Assembly (NCBI RefSeq): GCF_046237625.1
Contig: NZ_CP143545.1
Coordinates: 3,596,001 to 3,660,000 of the forward strand
Direction: 5' to 3'
Origin: Paraperibacillus esterisolvens
Lineage (GTDB): Bacteria > Bacillota > Bacilli > Bacillales > DSM-1321
Length of the DNA stretch: 64,000 nt
Below the pieces are notes generated by a model. That model was not told the origin of the DNA. It did no database searches and saw only the letters and a program-made list of their open reading frames with translations. A program made the translations under genes and the position numbers. Within the stretch, counting starts at the first letter, position 1, and each line of letters starts with the position of its first letter. Positions 50,072 to 59,427 of this stretch are shown in pieces.

Positions 50072-51326
50072 TTGCCTCGACTGCCCTGGCGTGTGCTTCG
50101 AGACCTTCAAGCCTGGCGAACCCGGCAATTTTTGATGCATTTTCCTTCAGTGCCTGCCTGCTGTACATGATGATACTTGATTTCTTTTGGAAGTCCTCGA
50201 CACTCAGTGGACTTGAGAATCTGGAGGTGCCGTTGGTAGGAAGCACATGATTCGGTCCGGCGAAATAATCTCCGACCGGTTCAGAACTGTACCTGCCAAG
50301 GAAAATGGCACCGGCATGCCTGATCTTTCCTAGAAGCTCCATCGGATTTTCCGTCATGACCTCCAGGTGTTCGGGGGCAATTTCATTCATTGCGGCCAAT
50401 GCAGCCTCCATTGAATCTGCTATATAGATTCTGCCATAATCCTCAATTGACCTTCTCGCAATGCCTTCCTTCGGGAGCTGAGAGAGCTGTTCCTCCACTT
50501 CCCTTGCGACTTCCTGTGCAAGCCTTCTGGATGTGGTGATCAAAACACTGCTTGCCCGCTCATCATGCTCAGCCTGGGAAAGCAAATCAGCCGCCGCCTC
50601 TGACGCGACTGCTGAATCATCCGCCAGGATGGCAATCTCGCTTGGCCCGGCTATCATGTCAATGTCCACATCGCCAAATACCTCACGCTTTGCCAGTGCC
50701 ACAAAAATGTTTCCCGGTCCGACAATTTTATCAACCGCCTGAATGGATTCAGTTCCATACGCAAGGGCAGCCACCGCCTGGGCGCCTCCTGCCTTATATA
50801 TTTCATCCACACCGGCAATGCTTGCCGCAGCCAGCACCCCTGCTGGGATGGCGCCTTCCCTGTCAGGAGGGGTCACCATCACGATCCGCTTTACGCCGGC
50901 CGCTTTTGCCGGCAGTACATTCATCAAAACTGAGGATGGATAAGCCGCTTTTCCGCCTGGAACATAAACACCGACAGAATCGAGCGGCGTAACTTTCTGG
51001 CCAAGCATTGTACCCTGCTCATCGGTTGTCATCCAGGAGTTTTGAAGCTGCTTCCTATGAAAGGAATCAATATTGCCAGCCGCTTCTTTCATAACCTCCA
51101 GCAGCTCTGCTGGAACCTCTTTTCTGGCTGACTCAATTTCCTCAGGAGTTACCTTCATGCTGTCCAGGCTGGCTCCGTCAAATTTACGGGTCCAATCCAG
51201 TACTGCACTGTCACCGCCCGTCCGGACGCTTTCAATGATTTCACGGACAGCCTTCCGCTGCTCATCCGTCCCGCTGTCCACCGATCGTTTCAGCGATATG
51301 TTATCTCCCAGCTTTTCTATCTGCAT
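50058..51326 (-). CDS. hisD: Histidinol dehydrogenase
   Basis: Oxidises histidinol to histidine in two NAD-dependent steps with zinc. 422 residues; YVPGGKAAYPSSVLMN and GPSEIAILAD are family signatures, and APEHLE contains a catalytic Glu-His pair. The start is taken at ATG 51326; a GTG at 51335 is in frame. The C-terminus ends in FGK, encoded by the dispersed repeat. Confidence 0.96.
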   Translation of the reverse strand: MQIEKLGDNISLKRSVDSGTDEQRKAVREIIESVRTGGDSAVLDWTRKFDGASLDSMKVTPEEIESARKEVPAELLEVMKEAAGNIDSFHRKQLQNSWMTTDEQGTMLGQKVTPLDSVGVYVPGGKAAYPSSVLMNVLPAKAAGVKRIVMVTPPDREGAIPAGVLAAASIAGVDEIYKAGGAQAVAALAYGTESIQAVDKIVGPGNIFVALAKREVFGDVDIDMIAGPSEIAILADDSAVASEAAADLLSQAEHDERASSVLITTSRRLAQEVAREVEEQLSQLPKEGIARRSIEDYGRIYIADSMEAALAAMNEIAPEHLEVMTENPMELLGKIRHAGAIFLGRYSSEPVGDYFAGPNHVLPTNGTSRFSSPLSVEDFQKKSSIIMYSRQALKENASKIAGFARLEGLEAHARAVEARFGK

Positions 51327-51351
51327 CTTCCCCACCCTTTTCCAAAAACTG

Positions 51352-51981
51352 TTATTCGCCGATTACCTCCGCCAGCCTGTGGACCATCTCCGAAATCTCC
51401 TCTTCCTTCAGCCGGTAGCTTGCCCGATTGGCAATGAGGCGTGAGGTGATATCCGCTATCCGCTCGAATTCAACTAGACCATTTTCCTTTAGAGTCTGTC
51501 CTGTCGAGACAATATCGACGATCCTCTCTGCAAGGCCGATCAGCGGCGCCAGCTCAATGGACCCATTTAATTTTATGATTTCCACTTGTTCACCCTGCTC
51601 CCTGAAAAAGTGAGAGGCGACATTCGGGTATTTGGTGGCTATCTTGGGTGCCGCTTCATTGATTAACGAGCTGGGCATGCCAGCAACCGCGAGATAGCAT
51701 TGGCTGATCCGCAGGTCAAGAAGCTCGTACACATCCGGATCTTCCTCAAGCAGCACATCCTTTCCCGCAATGCCGATATCCGCAACTCCCTGCTCCACAT
51801 ATGTAGCCACATCCATGGGCTTTGCCAGCATGAACCGAAGCCGCTCTTCCTCAAGATCGATGATCAGTTTCCGGGATTCCTCAAATTCATCAGGCAGGGA
51901 GTAGCCTGCCTGCCTGAGCAGCTTCAATGCTTCTTCAAAAATCCGTCCTTTTGGCATAGCAATTGTCAACATATCCTTCAT
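51352..51981 (-). CDS. hisG: ATP phosphoribosyltransferase, short form
   Basis: First committed step of the pathway: ATP + PRPP to phosphoribosyl-ATP. 209 residues, lacking the C-terminal regulatory domain of the long form, so it needs HisZ, which is encoded just upstream. TVEQGVADIGIAG-like segment and the PRPP loop VDIVSTGQTLKENGL are present. Overlaps the hisZ stop by 4 nt. Confidence 0.97.
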   Translation of the reverse strand: MKDMLTIAMPKGRIFEEALKLLRQAGYSLPDEFEESRKLIIDLEEERLRFMLAKPMDVATYVEQGVADIGIAGKDVLLEEDPDVYELLDLRISQCYLAVAGMPSSLINEAAPKIATKYPNVASHFFREQGEQVEIIKLNGSIELAPLIGLAERIVDIVSTGQTLKENGLVEFERIADITSRLIANRASYRLKEEEISEMVHRLAEVIGE

Positions 51982-53174
51982 CGCGTGACACCCCTTCCAG
52001 AAGCGCCAATAAAGTAATGCACGTCCTTATAATTTTTCGTAAAGGCATCCAGGTCCTTCACGCCATTGATATCCTGCAGCACGACTCTTTTTCCTTCTGT
52101 CCTCTGTTTCTCTGCAAACTCCAGCGCCTCCCGTTTCCTCTCGGGCGTGAACAGAGTACATTCAATGGCTGCCGATTCCAATAGAGGTCCCATCGCCTCC
52201 GTCAGCCGGTCCAGCCGCAGGGCAAAGCCTGTTGCCGGTGCCCCGCTCCCGAATTTCTGCAGCAAACTGTCATAGCGGCCGCCGTTGCCGACCGGGAAGT
52301 TGGTGCCTTCTGTATATACCTCGAACACGAGCCCGGAATAATAGCTCATCGGATTCATCAGGGCCAGGTCTAGGCGAACATACTCTGCTGCCCCATATTC
52401 CTCAAGCTGGCTGTACAGCTGCGAAAGCTCCTGAAGCTTATCGGAGCCCCTTCCATTTTCAAGAAGGGAAGCAGCCTGCTCCAGCACATTCTTAGGCCCC
52501 TTCAGCCTAAGGATATCTGTAAGCCTCCTTTTATCCATATTCGGGAGTTCAAGGGAGGCAATATGCTCACTGTAGCCGGCATAATTCCGATCTATCAGGA
52601 ACCGTGAGAGCTGATCCACCCGCTCCTCACGCCCAAGGATATCCAGCATGAGCTGCTGAATGAAGCCGATGTGGCCGATGGACACCTGGAATTTATTAAA
52701 GCCCGCTTTTTTCAGGGAAGAAATCAACAGGCTGATGACTTCTGAATCCGCGCTGATCGTTCCGTCCCCGATATTCTCAATCCCAATCTGCTCAAACTCT
52801 GCCGCCCGTCCTCCTTCTTTCTGCTGGGCTCTGTAGACATTCGCTGAGTACGCGCTCCGGACAGGCACCTGCTGCTTCAGGAGCTTGGATGCCGCCACCC
52901 TGGCAATCGGTGCAGTCATATCAGGCCTGAGGACAACTGTGTCGCCCTGCTGATCAAGCAGCTTGAACATTTGCTGATTCTGGATAGATGACGCCTCCCC
53001 GATTGTTTCATAATATTCAAGGGCAGGAGTTTCTAAAAATTGATAGCCCCATGCCTCGAATTCATTTGATATCGCTAGGCGCACTTTCTTTTTGCGTTCA
53101 TATAGTAAAGGAAGGGAATCTCTCATCCCAACCGGCTTCTCGAACATAAACAGCTTTGGCAAATTGATACACAT
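51978..53174 (-). CDS. hisZ: ATP phosphoribosyltransferase regulatory subunit
   Basis: A histidyl-tRNA synthetase-like protein without aminoacylation activity that completes the HisG enzyme and mediates histidine feedback. 398 residues; motif 2-like VVLRPDMTAPIARVAASKL and EFEQIGIENIGDG are present. First gene of the operon. The start is uncertain: ATG at 53174 directly follows AAAGAGG, so a downstream TTG (53162) or ATG (53147) may be used. Confidence 0.94.
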   Translation of the reverse strand: MCINLPKLFMFEKPVGMRDSLPLLYERKKKVRLAISNEFEAWGYQFLETPALEYYETIGEASSIQNQQMFKLLDQQGDTVVLRPDMTAPIARVAASKLLKQQVPVRSAYSANVYRAQQKEGGRAAEFEQIGIENIGDGTISADSEVISLLISSLKKAGFNKFQVSIGHIGFIQQLMLDILGREERVDQLSRFLIDRNYAGYSEHIASLELPNMDKRRLTDILRLKGPKNVLEQAASLLENGRGSDKLQELSQLYSQLEEYGAAEYVRLDLALMNPMSYYSGLVFEVYTEGTNFPVGNGGRYDSLLQKFGSGAPATGFALRLDRLTEAMGPLLESAAIECTLFTPERKREALEFAEKQRTEGKRVVLQDINGVKDLDAFTKNYKDVHYFIGASGRGVTR

Positions 53175-53242
53175 CCTCTTTGTCAGCGATAAATCATAAA
53201 ATAATCAAAATCCTTTAGTTTGCTAATGTGCTAATAAAGTAA

Positions 53243-53271
53243 AGTTTACTCCCTGCTCCTTTTCCCGTCAA
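53243..53271 (-). promoter_or_regulatory. SigA promoter of the his operon with -10 palindrome
   Basis: TTGACG (53266-53271), 17 bp, TAAACT (53243-53248) on the minus strand. The -10 lies inside AGTAAACTTTACT, a perfect inverted repeat around one central base, a possible operator. I found no T-box in the leader. Confidence 0.6.
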
Positions 53272-53282
53272 GAAAAAGCTCT

Positions 53283-53320
53283 GGGAAATAATCGGGATTG
53301 GGGGACTGTCGCCCATTTCC
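53283..53320 (+). repeat. Third copy of the dispersed repeat
   Basis: GGGAAATAATCGGGA followed by TTGGGGGACTGTCGCCC, related to the copies at 46644 and 50031 but in the opposite orientation and outside genes, upstream of the his promoter. Confidence 0.6.
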
Positions 53321-53457
53321 AGGAATTAAGGCTACTCCTTCCAAAAAATAAAATCAGGTTTAGTTGTAACCTTCCACGGGTATAAACCTCTTAAACATAA
53401 AAGGTAGTTTTGGACTATTTTTTTACAATAAAATTGAAATGTAATGGAGATATGAAT

Positions 53458-53595
53458 ATGAGTACAGAACAAAAACAGGAAGCATTTGCTGAAATATTAA
53501 AGAAAGCCTATGATGCCTCAAGCGGGGAGGCCATTTCCCTTAAGGAGATTATGACCACACTCGAAGGTGATTTAACTCAGTTGATCAATGAATAA
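53458..53595 (+). CDS. Small acidic protein, unknown
   Basis: 45 residues from ATG at 53458 (MSTEQKQEAFAEILKKAYDA, then SSGEAISLKEIMTTLEGDLT), acidic and helical. AATGGAGATATGAAT gives the ribosome binding site with correct spacing to this ATG; an ATG at 53452 is too close. No family recognised. A terminator follows. Confidence 0.55.
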   Translation: MSTEQKQEAFAEILKKAYDASSGEAISLKEIMTTLEGDLTQLINE

Positions 53596-53968
53596 GGTTC
53601 CTTTCAGCATTAAGCTGCTCGCACTAACTGGATTGGCTGAGAAGAAAAGATATGCTTTTTAAGCAAAAAACCGGCCCTTGCCTATAAGGCAAGTCCGGTT
53701 TTTTTCATTTGAAATAATTTTAAGCGCAGTATAACTTCCTGTCTACCGGTCTGTTTAGTCAAATTGCATAAAGGCACATTTATAATATTTGGTTCCTGTT
53801 CTTTCCCCCCATTGCTGAAGGTGTCACTAGAACAACCCTGATCCCTATCGATCATGTAGATAAAACGGGCAGCGGAGATGAAGATGTATATTATAATACG
53901 CATCGTATCTCCTGCGGAAAAATTCCTTCCTATATATCAAAATAACTTCTCTTATAAGAGGGGCTCAC
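53596..53968. other. Intergenic region after the small gene
   Basis: 373 bp holding a strong terminator (53670-53707) and AT-rich sequence in which no gene or RNA is supported. Confidence 0.5.
53670..53707. terminator. Rho-independent terminator
   Basis: AAACCGG.CCTTGCC pairs with GGCAAG.CCGGTTT, followed by TTTT; an A-run on the other side makes it bidirectional. Confidence 0.85.
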
Positions 53969-54487
53969 TTATTTTTCATTTTCCTCGGATCTGGCCGAAA
54001 GCTCTTCCTTCGTATAGATTATCCGCATCGGATTCCCGCCGGCAAATACTCCTGGGGGCACATCCTTATGAACCAGCGTTCCGGCAGAGACGATAGCTCC
54101 GTCCCCGACGGTTACACCGGGAAGGATGGTGGTATTGGCGCCAATCATTACTTCGTCCCCGATGATAACCTCACCGAGTCTATATTCCTTAATTAAATAT
54201 TCATGTGCCAGTATGGTGGTATTATAGCCAATCACTGTGTTCCTGCCCACTTTTATCTTTTCAGGAAACATCACATCAAGCATCACCATCAGCGCAAACG
54301 ATGTCTGCGGGCCGATATCCATCCTGAGGAATGTCCGGTATAGCCAATTTTTCAGAGATAGAAAAGGAGTATATCTAGCCAGCTGAATAACGATGAAGTT
54401 TTTTACTACCTTCCAGAAAGGGACCGTTTTGTACACATGCCAAAGTGAATTGGCGCCCTCTACGGGATGACGGGTAGTACGCCTCAT
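53969..54487 (-). CDS. yvoF: Hexapeptide-repeat acyltransferase (YvoF-like)
   Basis: 172 residues with a left-handed beta-helix built of hexapeptide repeats in the C-terminal half (VIGYNTTILAHEYLI, VIIGDEVMIGANTTILPGVT, VGDGAIVSAGTLVHKDVPPG). It probably O-acetylates an envelope or sugar substrate; the acceptor is unknown. Overlaps ppaX by 4 nt, the conserved lgt-yvoD-ppaX-yvoF order. Confidence 0.88.
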   Translation of the reverse strand: MRRTTRHPVEGANSLWHVYKTVPFWKVVKNFIVIQLARYTPFLSLKNWLYRTFLRMDIGPQTSFALMVMLDVMFPEKIKVGRNTVIGYNTTILAHEYLIKEYRLGEVIIGDEVMIGANTTILPGVTVGDGAIVSAGTLVHKDVPPGVFAGGNPMRIIYTKEELSARSEENEK

Positions 54488-55143
54488 TGTTTCCCCTCTT
54501 TTTCAAGGATGGAGAGCAGGTCGGACATATGCTCCAGCATATAATCCGGCTCAAATTGATCCAGATGGTCCCTGCCCTTTGCCGTCCAGGCAACGCCTGC
54601 CGTACGTGTGCCGGCATTCTTGCCGCCGAGGATGTCATGATGATTGTCTCCCACCATAAGGGCTTCTTCAGGCTTTGAACCCAGAATTTCCAGTGCTTTC
54701 ATTAATGGCTCCGGGTCAGGCTTTGCACGTTCAACATCATCAAGCCCAATGACGATATCAAAGAAACGGTCCAATCGGGTGACTTTAAGGCCCCTTAGGA
54801 CAGTATCATGCATTTTAGTAGAAACAATGGCCATTTTATAGCCTTCCTTGTGCAGCGTTTCGACCGTTTCATAGACTCCTTCAAATTCTTTTACCAGAAT
54901 GTCATGGTTGGCAAGATTATGCTCCCTGTACTTTGCCACCATTTCGTCAGCCCTCAGCTCATCCAGCTGCGAAAAGGATTCATAAAGGGGAGGGCCCATA
55001 AACTGCAGCACATCCTCCTCTTTATATTTTTCAGGAAAGTAGATGTTCAGGGTATTAATAAAAGAAGCAATGATCAAATCATTTGTGTTGATCAAGGTTC
55101 CGTCCAAATCAAACAATAAAGTGTTAATCCTAGATGTGTTCAT
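54484..55143 (-). CDS. ppaX: Pyrophosphatase PpaX
   Basis: 219-residue HAD hydrolase. FDLDGTLINT near the N-terminus has the nucleophilic Asp, STKMHDT motif II and VGDNHHDI motif IV. In B. subtilis PpaX hydrolyses pyrophosphate released when HPr kinase/phosphorylase dephosphorylates HPr-Ser-P, and it is encoded in the same operon. The ATG at 55143 after AAAGGAAGCCTCAT is the start. Confidence 0.93.
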   Translation of the reverse strand: MNTSRINTLLFDLDGTLINTNDLIIASFINTLNIYFPEKYKEEDVLQFMGPPLYESFSQLDELRADEMVAKYREHNLANHDILVKEFEGVYETVETLHKEGYKMAIVSTKMHDTVLRGLKVTRLDRFFDIVIGLDDVERAKPDPEPLMKALEILGSKPEEALMVGDNHHDILGGKNAGTRTAGVAWTAKGRDHLDQFEPDYMLEHMSDLLSILEKEGKQ

Positions 55144-56083
55144 ATGAGGCTTCCTTTCTGGCATTTACAGTGTCTGACCTCTTCCAGAGAGAAGAGATGA
55201 TCATCGTTAAAATGAAGGCAGTGGCTACCCTGATCAGCAGAAGCGGCCAGACCGGGATGCCGAGCGGCACAAAGATCAGCGTGTCCTCGACCACCGCGTG
55301 GCAGGCGACGAGGAATATGAAGGCGAGAGTGGCGTCCTTCCTGCTCACCCCGTCCTCCTGCACCGCCTGGATCATCACGCCGGCGCCATATGCCAGCCCA
55401 AGAACAAGACCTGAGGCCATCGTCATGGACGCATTCTTATTCATGCCGAGCAGCTTCATCAGAGGCCCCAGCATTTCCGAAAATTTCTCAAGCCATTTGA
55501 GCTCTTTCAGGATTTGGATCACGATCATAAGCGGAATGACAATGATGGCCAGTTTCATGATTCCCAGCAGGGCGGTTTCCACACCATTCAGAAGGATCGG
55601 CCATGCTCCGGAGATTTCAGCGCTTCCCCTGTTAAGGGAGGCATATCGCGCCAGTTCCCCTCCCCCGCTCCAAACGGCATTGATCACTATGGCTGACAGG
55701 AAGGCAAGCCCGATCCGGACTGTCAGAATCACCCAGAGCCTGACTCCAACCTTCAGGGCGACGCTTGTCTCAATGAGGAGATTATGGCTGAATGAAAGCA
55801 TAACAGCGATGATGAAGACTTCCTTGACTGTAAGATCAAGCGACAGAATTCCTCCTATCCCGGCATACAGGTTCAGGAGATTTCCCAGCACAAGCGGGAT
55901 GGCCGCCTCGCCCCTAAGCCCGAGAACCTTCATAAGAGGTGAAATGATGTTCACAATCCAGCCCAGGATGGGAGTATATTGAATGATTGATACGATCAAA
56001 GTAACAGGAAAGATTACCCTGCCAAGTGTCCAGGTTGTCTTGAGGCCGGACAGGAGGCCTCTCTTTAACATGCCAGCAAACAA
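55130..56083 (-). CDS. yvoD: Nucleoside recognition (Gate) domain membrane protein (YvoD-like)
   Basis: 317 residues with about eight membrane segments and two Gate-type repeats (LVLGNLLNLYAGIGGILSL; SGLVLGLAYGAGVMIQAV). The function is unknown; related proteins include the SpmA/SpmB spore-maturation pair. It lies between lgt and ppaX and overlaps ppaX by 14 nt. Confidence 0.85.
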   Translation of the reverse strand: MFAGMLKRGLLSGLKTTWTLGRVIFPVTLIVSIIQYTPILGWIVNIISPLMKVLGLRGEAAIPLVLGNLLNLYAGIGGILSLDLTVKEVFIIAVMLSFSHNLLIETSVALKVGVRLWVILTVRIGLAFLSAIVINAVWSGGGELARYASLNRGSAEISGAWPILLNGVETALLGIMKLAIIVIPLMIVIQILKELKWLEKFSEMLGPLMKLLGMNKNASMTMASGLVLGLAYGAGVMIQAVQEDGVSRKDATLAFIFLVACHAVVEDTLIFVPLGIPVWPLLLIRVATAFILTMIISSLWKRSDTVNARKEASYEHI

Positions 56084-56106
56084 AACTTGTCCTCCTCCAG
56101 CTTATG

Positions 56107-56928
56107 CTAGTTCTCTGTTTCTAAATATTTCTTATCCGCTTTCCCGCTCAGCCTGCGATAGAAAAAGAGGGCCAGCGCAATGATGATCAGCGTCAGCGAA
56201 AGGACCTGGGCCATGCGCAGGCCGTTGCCGAGCAGCAGGCTGTCTGTTCTCATGCCTTCAATAAAGAAGCGTCCGATCGAATACCAGATCAGGTATGTAA
56301 GGAACAGCTCTCCCCGCCTTACTTTCCTTACCCTTCGCAGAATCATCAGCAGAGCAAATCCCGCAAAATTCCATAGGGATTCATACAGGAATGTAGGCTG
56401 GTAATAGGCCCCGTCAATATACATTTGATCGATGATGAATCTTGGAAGATGAAGATTTTCCAAATAGCTTCTCGTCACTTCCCCGCCGTGTGCTTCCTGA
56501 TTGATGAAATTACCCCAGCGGCCGATCGCCTGACCGAGGATCAGGCTTGGTGCTGCAATATCAGCGACTTTCCAGAAGGAAATCTTCTTGATCCTTGTAA
56601 AAATATAGGCAGTGAGCACGGAGCCGATCAAGGCTCCATGGATGGCTATGCCGCCTTCCCATATTTTAAAGATGGATCCCGGCCTGTCGGCATAGTACTC
56701 CCACTCGAATGCCACATAATAAATCCTCGCACAGATGATTGCAACAGGAACTGCATACAAAATCAAATCCAGGAATGTATCCTTTGACAATCCGCGGCGC
56801 TCGGATTCCCTCATGGCAATCAGGAGTCCGAGGAGGACGCCGGCACCGATGATGATTCCGTACCAGTGAACAGCTATCGGCCCCAGCTTAAAAGCAATCC
56901 GGCTGATTGGCTCTATTGAATTTTCCAT
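56107..56928 (-). CDS. lgt: Prolipoprotein diacylglyceryl transferase
   Basis: Transfers diacylglyceryl from phosphatidylglycerol to the lipobox cysteine of prolipoproteins at the membrane. 273 residues with seven membrane segments. The signature GRWGNFINQEAHGG and YHF-type catalytic region (VHWYGIIIGAGVLLG) are present. The ATG at 56928 is preferred because GAGGGA is 8 nt upstream. Confidence 0.97.
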   Translation of the reverse strand: MENSIEPISRIAFKLGPIAVHWYGIIIGAGVLLGLLIAMRESERRGLSKDTFLDLILYAVPVAIICARIYYVAFEWEYYADRPGSIFKIWEGGIAIHGALIGSVLTAYIFTRIKKISFWKVADIAAPSLILGQAIGRWGNFINQEAHGGEVTRSYLENLHLPRFIIDQMYIDGAYYQPTFLYESLWNFAGFALLMILRRVRKVRRGELFLTYLIWYSIGRFFIEGMRTDSLLLGNGLRMAQVLSLTLIIIALALFFYRRLSGKADKKYLETEN

Positions 56929-56965
56929 TCTCATTTCCCTCTTTCTCTAAAAGCGTTCCGCTTCT

Positions 56966-57904
56966 TTATACCTCGTCACTGTGGTCGCCTTCCATAATAA
57001 CGTCAGCGAGCTTGCTTGTGAATTGCTGTGCTGCGTTATAGCCCATGCGCTTAAGCCTGAAATTCATGGCAGCCACTTCAATGATGACAGCAAGGTTCCG
57101 GCCAGGGCGAACCGGTACAATCAGCTTCGTTATGTCTGTATCCAGGATGCGGATCTTTTCTTCATCCAGCCCGAGCCTGTCATACTGCTTGGTTTTTTCC
57201 CACAGCTCCAGGTTGATCACGAGTGAAATCCGCTTGTAGTTTCGGACGGCCCCCGCCCCAAAGAGCGTCATGACATTAATGATTCCAAGCCCCCGGATTT
57301 CCAGGAGATTCTGAAGCAGTTCCGGGGAATTGCCCACAAGCGTGTCCTCATCCTCCTGGCGGATCTCCACACAATCATCCGCTACCAGACGGTGTCCCCG
57401 CTTAACGAGCTCCAGGGCTGTTTCACTTTTACCGACCCCGCTTTTTCCGGTGATTAAAACACCTACACCATAAATATCAATCAATACGCCATGTACAGCT
57501 GTTGTCGGGGCCAGTTTGAATTCCAGATAATTTGTCAGCCTGCTGAACAGCCTGGTTGTCTTCGCAGCAGATCTCAGAACAGGTACAGATTCCCTTTCCG
57601 AGGCTTCGATGAGATATTCAGGAATCTCCTGCCCCCGGGTCACAATGATACACGGAGTCTGATCATTACACAGTGCCTCAAGCCGCTGCTTTTGTTCCGG
57701 GGAGCTCAGTTTTTCGTAGAATTCCATTTCAGACATGCCCAGCAGCTGGACACGCTCAGCAGGATAATAATCGAAAAAACCAGCCATCTCAAGGCCCGGC
57801 CTGGAAAGATCGCTTGTTACTATCGGCCGGTTAATGCCCTCCTCGCCGCTGATCAGCTCCAGATTGAATTTTTCTATAATATCTTTCGTACGCACTTTAG
57901 CCAA
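56966..57904 (-). CDS. hprK: HPr kinase/phosphorylase
   Basis: Phosphorylates Ser46 of HPr and Crh at high fructose 1,6-bisphosphate and ATP, and removes the phosphate with inorganic phosphate. 312 residues; the catalytic His138 (TAVHGVLIDIYG), P-loop GKSGVGKS (153-160) and C-terminal signature LEIRGLGIINV are present. TTG start at 57904 behind TAAAGGAGGAG. First gene of hprK-lgt-yvoD-ppaX-yvoF. Confidence 0.98.
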   Translation of the reverse strand: MAKVRTKDIIEKFNLELISGEEGINRPIVTSDLSRPGLEMAGFFDYYPAERVQLLGMSEMEFYEKLSSPEQKQRLEALCNDQTPCIIVTRGQEIPEYLIEASERESVPVLRSAAKTTRLFSRLTNYLEFKLAPTTAVHGVLIDIYGVGVLITGKSGVGKSETALELVKRGHRLVADDCVEIRQEDEDTLVGNSPELLQNLLEIRGLGIINVMTLFGAGAVRNYKRISLVINLELWEKTKQYDRLGLDEEKIRILDTDITKLIVPVRPGRNLAVIIEVAAMNFRLKRMGYNAAQQFTSKLADVIMEGDHSDEV

Positions 57905-57958
57905 AAAAAACTCCTCCTTTAGGAGACCATAAATTGATTCAAAATTTTCGTTCTTTAT

Positions 57959-57964
57959 ATTGTA
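57959..57964 (-). promoter_or_regulatory. Probable hprK promoter -10
   Basis: TGCTACAAT on the minus strand, an extended -10, about 55 nt before the start codon. No clear -35. The 313 bp between hprK and nagA otherwise hold only regulatory DNA; TATAAT at 58129 could serve nagA, but no matching -35 or NagR-type operator is visible. Confidence 0.45.
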
Positions 57965-58217
57965 GCATTTTTTTAATTGGAAACCTATCGGCTAATTCCG
58001 GAGTCAGGCAGGCTTCATTACACAGATTTTACAATAACCATCCTATTTGACAGCAGCACGGGTAAAAGTTTTATCAAGGGAATGACGAGAGACTGAGCTT
58101 GTCTCCATACGGGCAGGCTATTTTCTTATATAATAATACTCGACAACCCTGCATCATTTAAATTTTAGGACGCATCAGGGTACAATAGATATATAACCAA
58201 AACAGGAGGTCGATGTC

Positions 58218-59411
58218 TTGGGCTCAGCATCCATATTAATTAAAAACACAGGGATTTACCTGGAGTCAGGCTTTATAAATGACGGCTGGCTTTTAATAGA
58301 GAATGGTAAAATTGCAGAATTCGGCACAGAGATACCAGCTTCTGTTTCAGATCAGGCAGAAGTCATTTCAGCAGCACCGGGCTCTTTCCTCATACCCGGC
58401 TTTATCGACGGCCATATCCATGGCGCGGGCGGGGCAGATACGATGGATGCCACACCAGAAGCCATAAGAACCATGGCAGGCGTTCTTCCGGCAGAAGGAA
58501 CAACGAGCTTCCTGGCCACCACCATCACCCAGGAAAAAGGGGCAATCGATACCGCTGTCCGGAACGCGGGGAGCTATATCAGGGAACACTCCCGGCCAGG
58601 TGAAGCAGAAGTGCTCGGAATTCATCTCGAAGGCCCGTTCATTAATCCTTCAAAAAAAGGGGCACAGCCGGAAACCTATATCCTTGATCCGGATCTCGAG
58701 CTTTTCAAGGAATGGCAGAACATATCAGGCAATGCCATAAAGCTTGTCACCACTGCCCCTGAACAGCCGGGCGGCCTGCCCTTTATCACCTATTTAAATG
58801 AAACGGGTGTGATCGCTTCAATGGGTCATACAGATGCCACTTACGAGCAAATGGAAGCAGCTGTCCGTGCAGGTGCCAGACAGGTGACACATTTATTCAA
58901 CGGCATGCGCGGACTTCACCACCGGGAACCAGGAACAGCCGGCGCTGCCATCCTGCTGAAAGAACTGAAAGCAGAAGTGATTGCAGACGGCTTCCATATC
59001 CGCCCTGAAATGATCAAACTGGCAGTGAACGCCAAAGGAAAGGATGGAATCATCCTCATCACCGATTCTATGCGGGCCAAATGTCTGCATGCCGGAAAAT
59101 ATGACCTGGGCGGCCAGGAAGTGACCGTGAGCGGCGGCCAGGCTCTCCTCGAAGACGGTACCCTTGCAGGGAGCATCCTGAAGATGTTTGACGGCGTGAA
59201 AAATATGCAGTCCTTCACTGGAATGAATCTCGCTGACGCCGTCCAGCTGGCATCTGAGAATCCAGCGAAACAGCTTGGCGTTTTCGACAGAAAAGGAAGC
59301 ATTGCGAAAGGAAAGGATGCAGACTTAGTCCTGGTGAGTGCTGATATGAACATAATCATGACCTTCTGCCGCGGAGTCCCGGGATATAAATCAAGTACGG
59401 AAAATTTCTAG
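58218..59411 (+). CDS. nagA: N-acetylglucosamine-6-phosphate deacetylase
   Basis: Removes acetate from GlcNAc-6-phosphate to give glucosamine-6-phosphate. 397 residues, amidohydrolase superfamily; metal ligands in GFIDGHIHGAGG and HLEGPFINPSKKGAQ, later GHTDATYEQ and HLFNGM. TTG start at 58218 after CAGGAGGTCGATGTC. Followed by nagB with a 16-nt gap. Confidence 0.96.
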   Translation: MGSASILIKNTGIYLESGFINDGWLLIENGKIAEFGTEIPASVSDQAEVISAAPGSFLIPGFIDGHIHGAGGADTMDATPEAIRTMAGVLPAEGTTSFLATTITQEKGAIDTAVRNAGSYIREHSRPGEAEVLGIHLEGPFINPSKKGAQPETYILDPDLELFKEWQNISGNAIKLVTTAPEQPGGLPFITYLNETGVIASMGHTDATYEQMEAAVRAGARQVTHLFNGMRGLHHREPGTAGAAILLKELKAEVIADGFHIRPEMIKLAVNAKGKDGIILITDSMRAKCLHAGKYDLGGQEVTVSGGQALLEDGTLAGSILKMFDGVKNMQSFTGMNLADAVQLASENPAKQLGVFDRKGSIAKGKDADLVLVSADMNIIMTFCRGVPGYKSSTENF

Positions 59412-59427
59412 GAGTGAGGTGGCCATA

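Noticed and set aside
55134..55982. 282-codon plus-strand frame opposite yvoD
   Set aside because: Antisense shadow of a membrane protein gene; no ribosome binding site and no recognisable domain.
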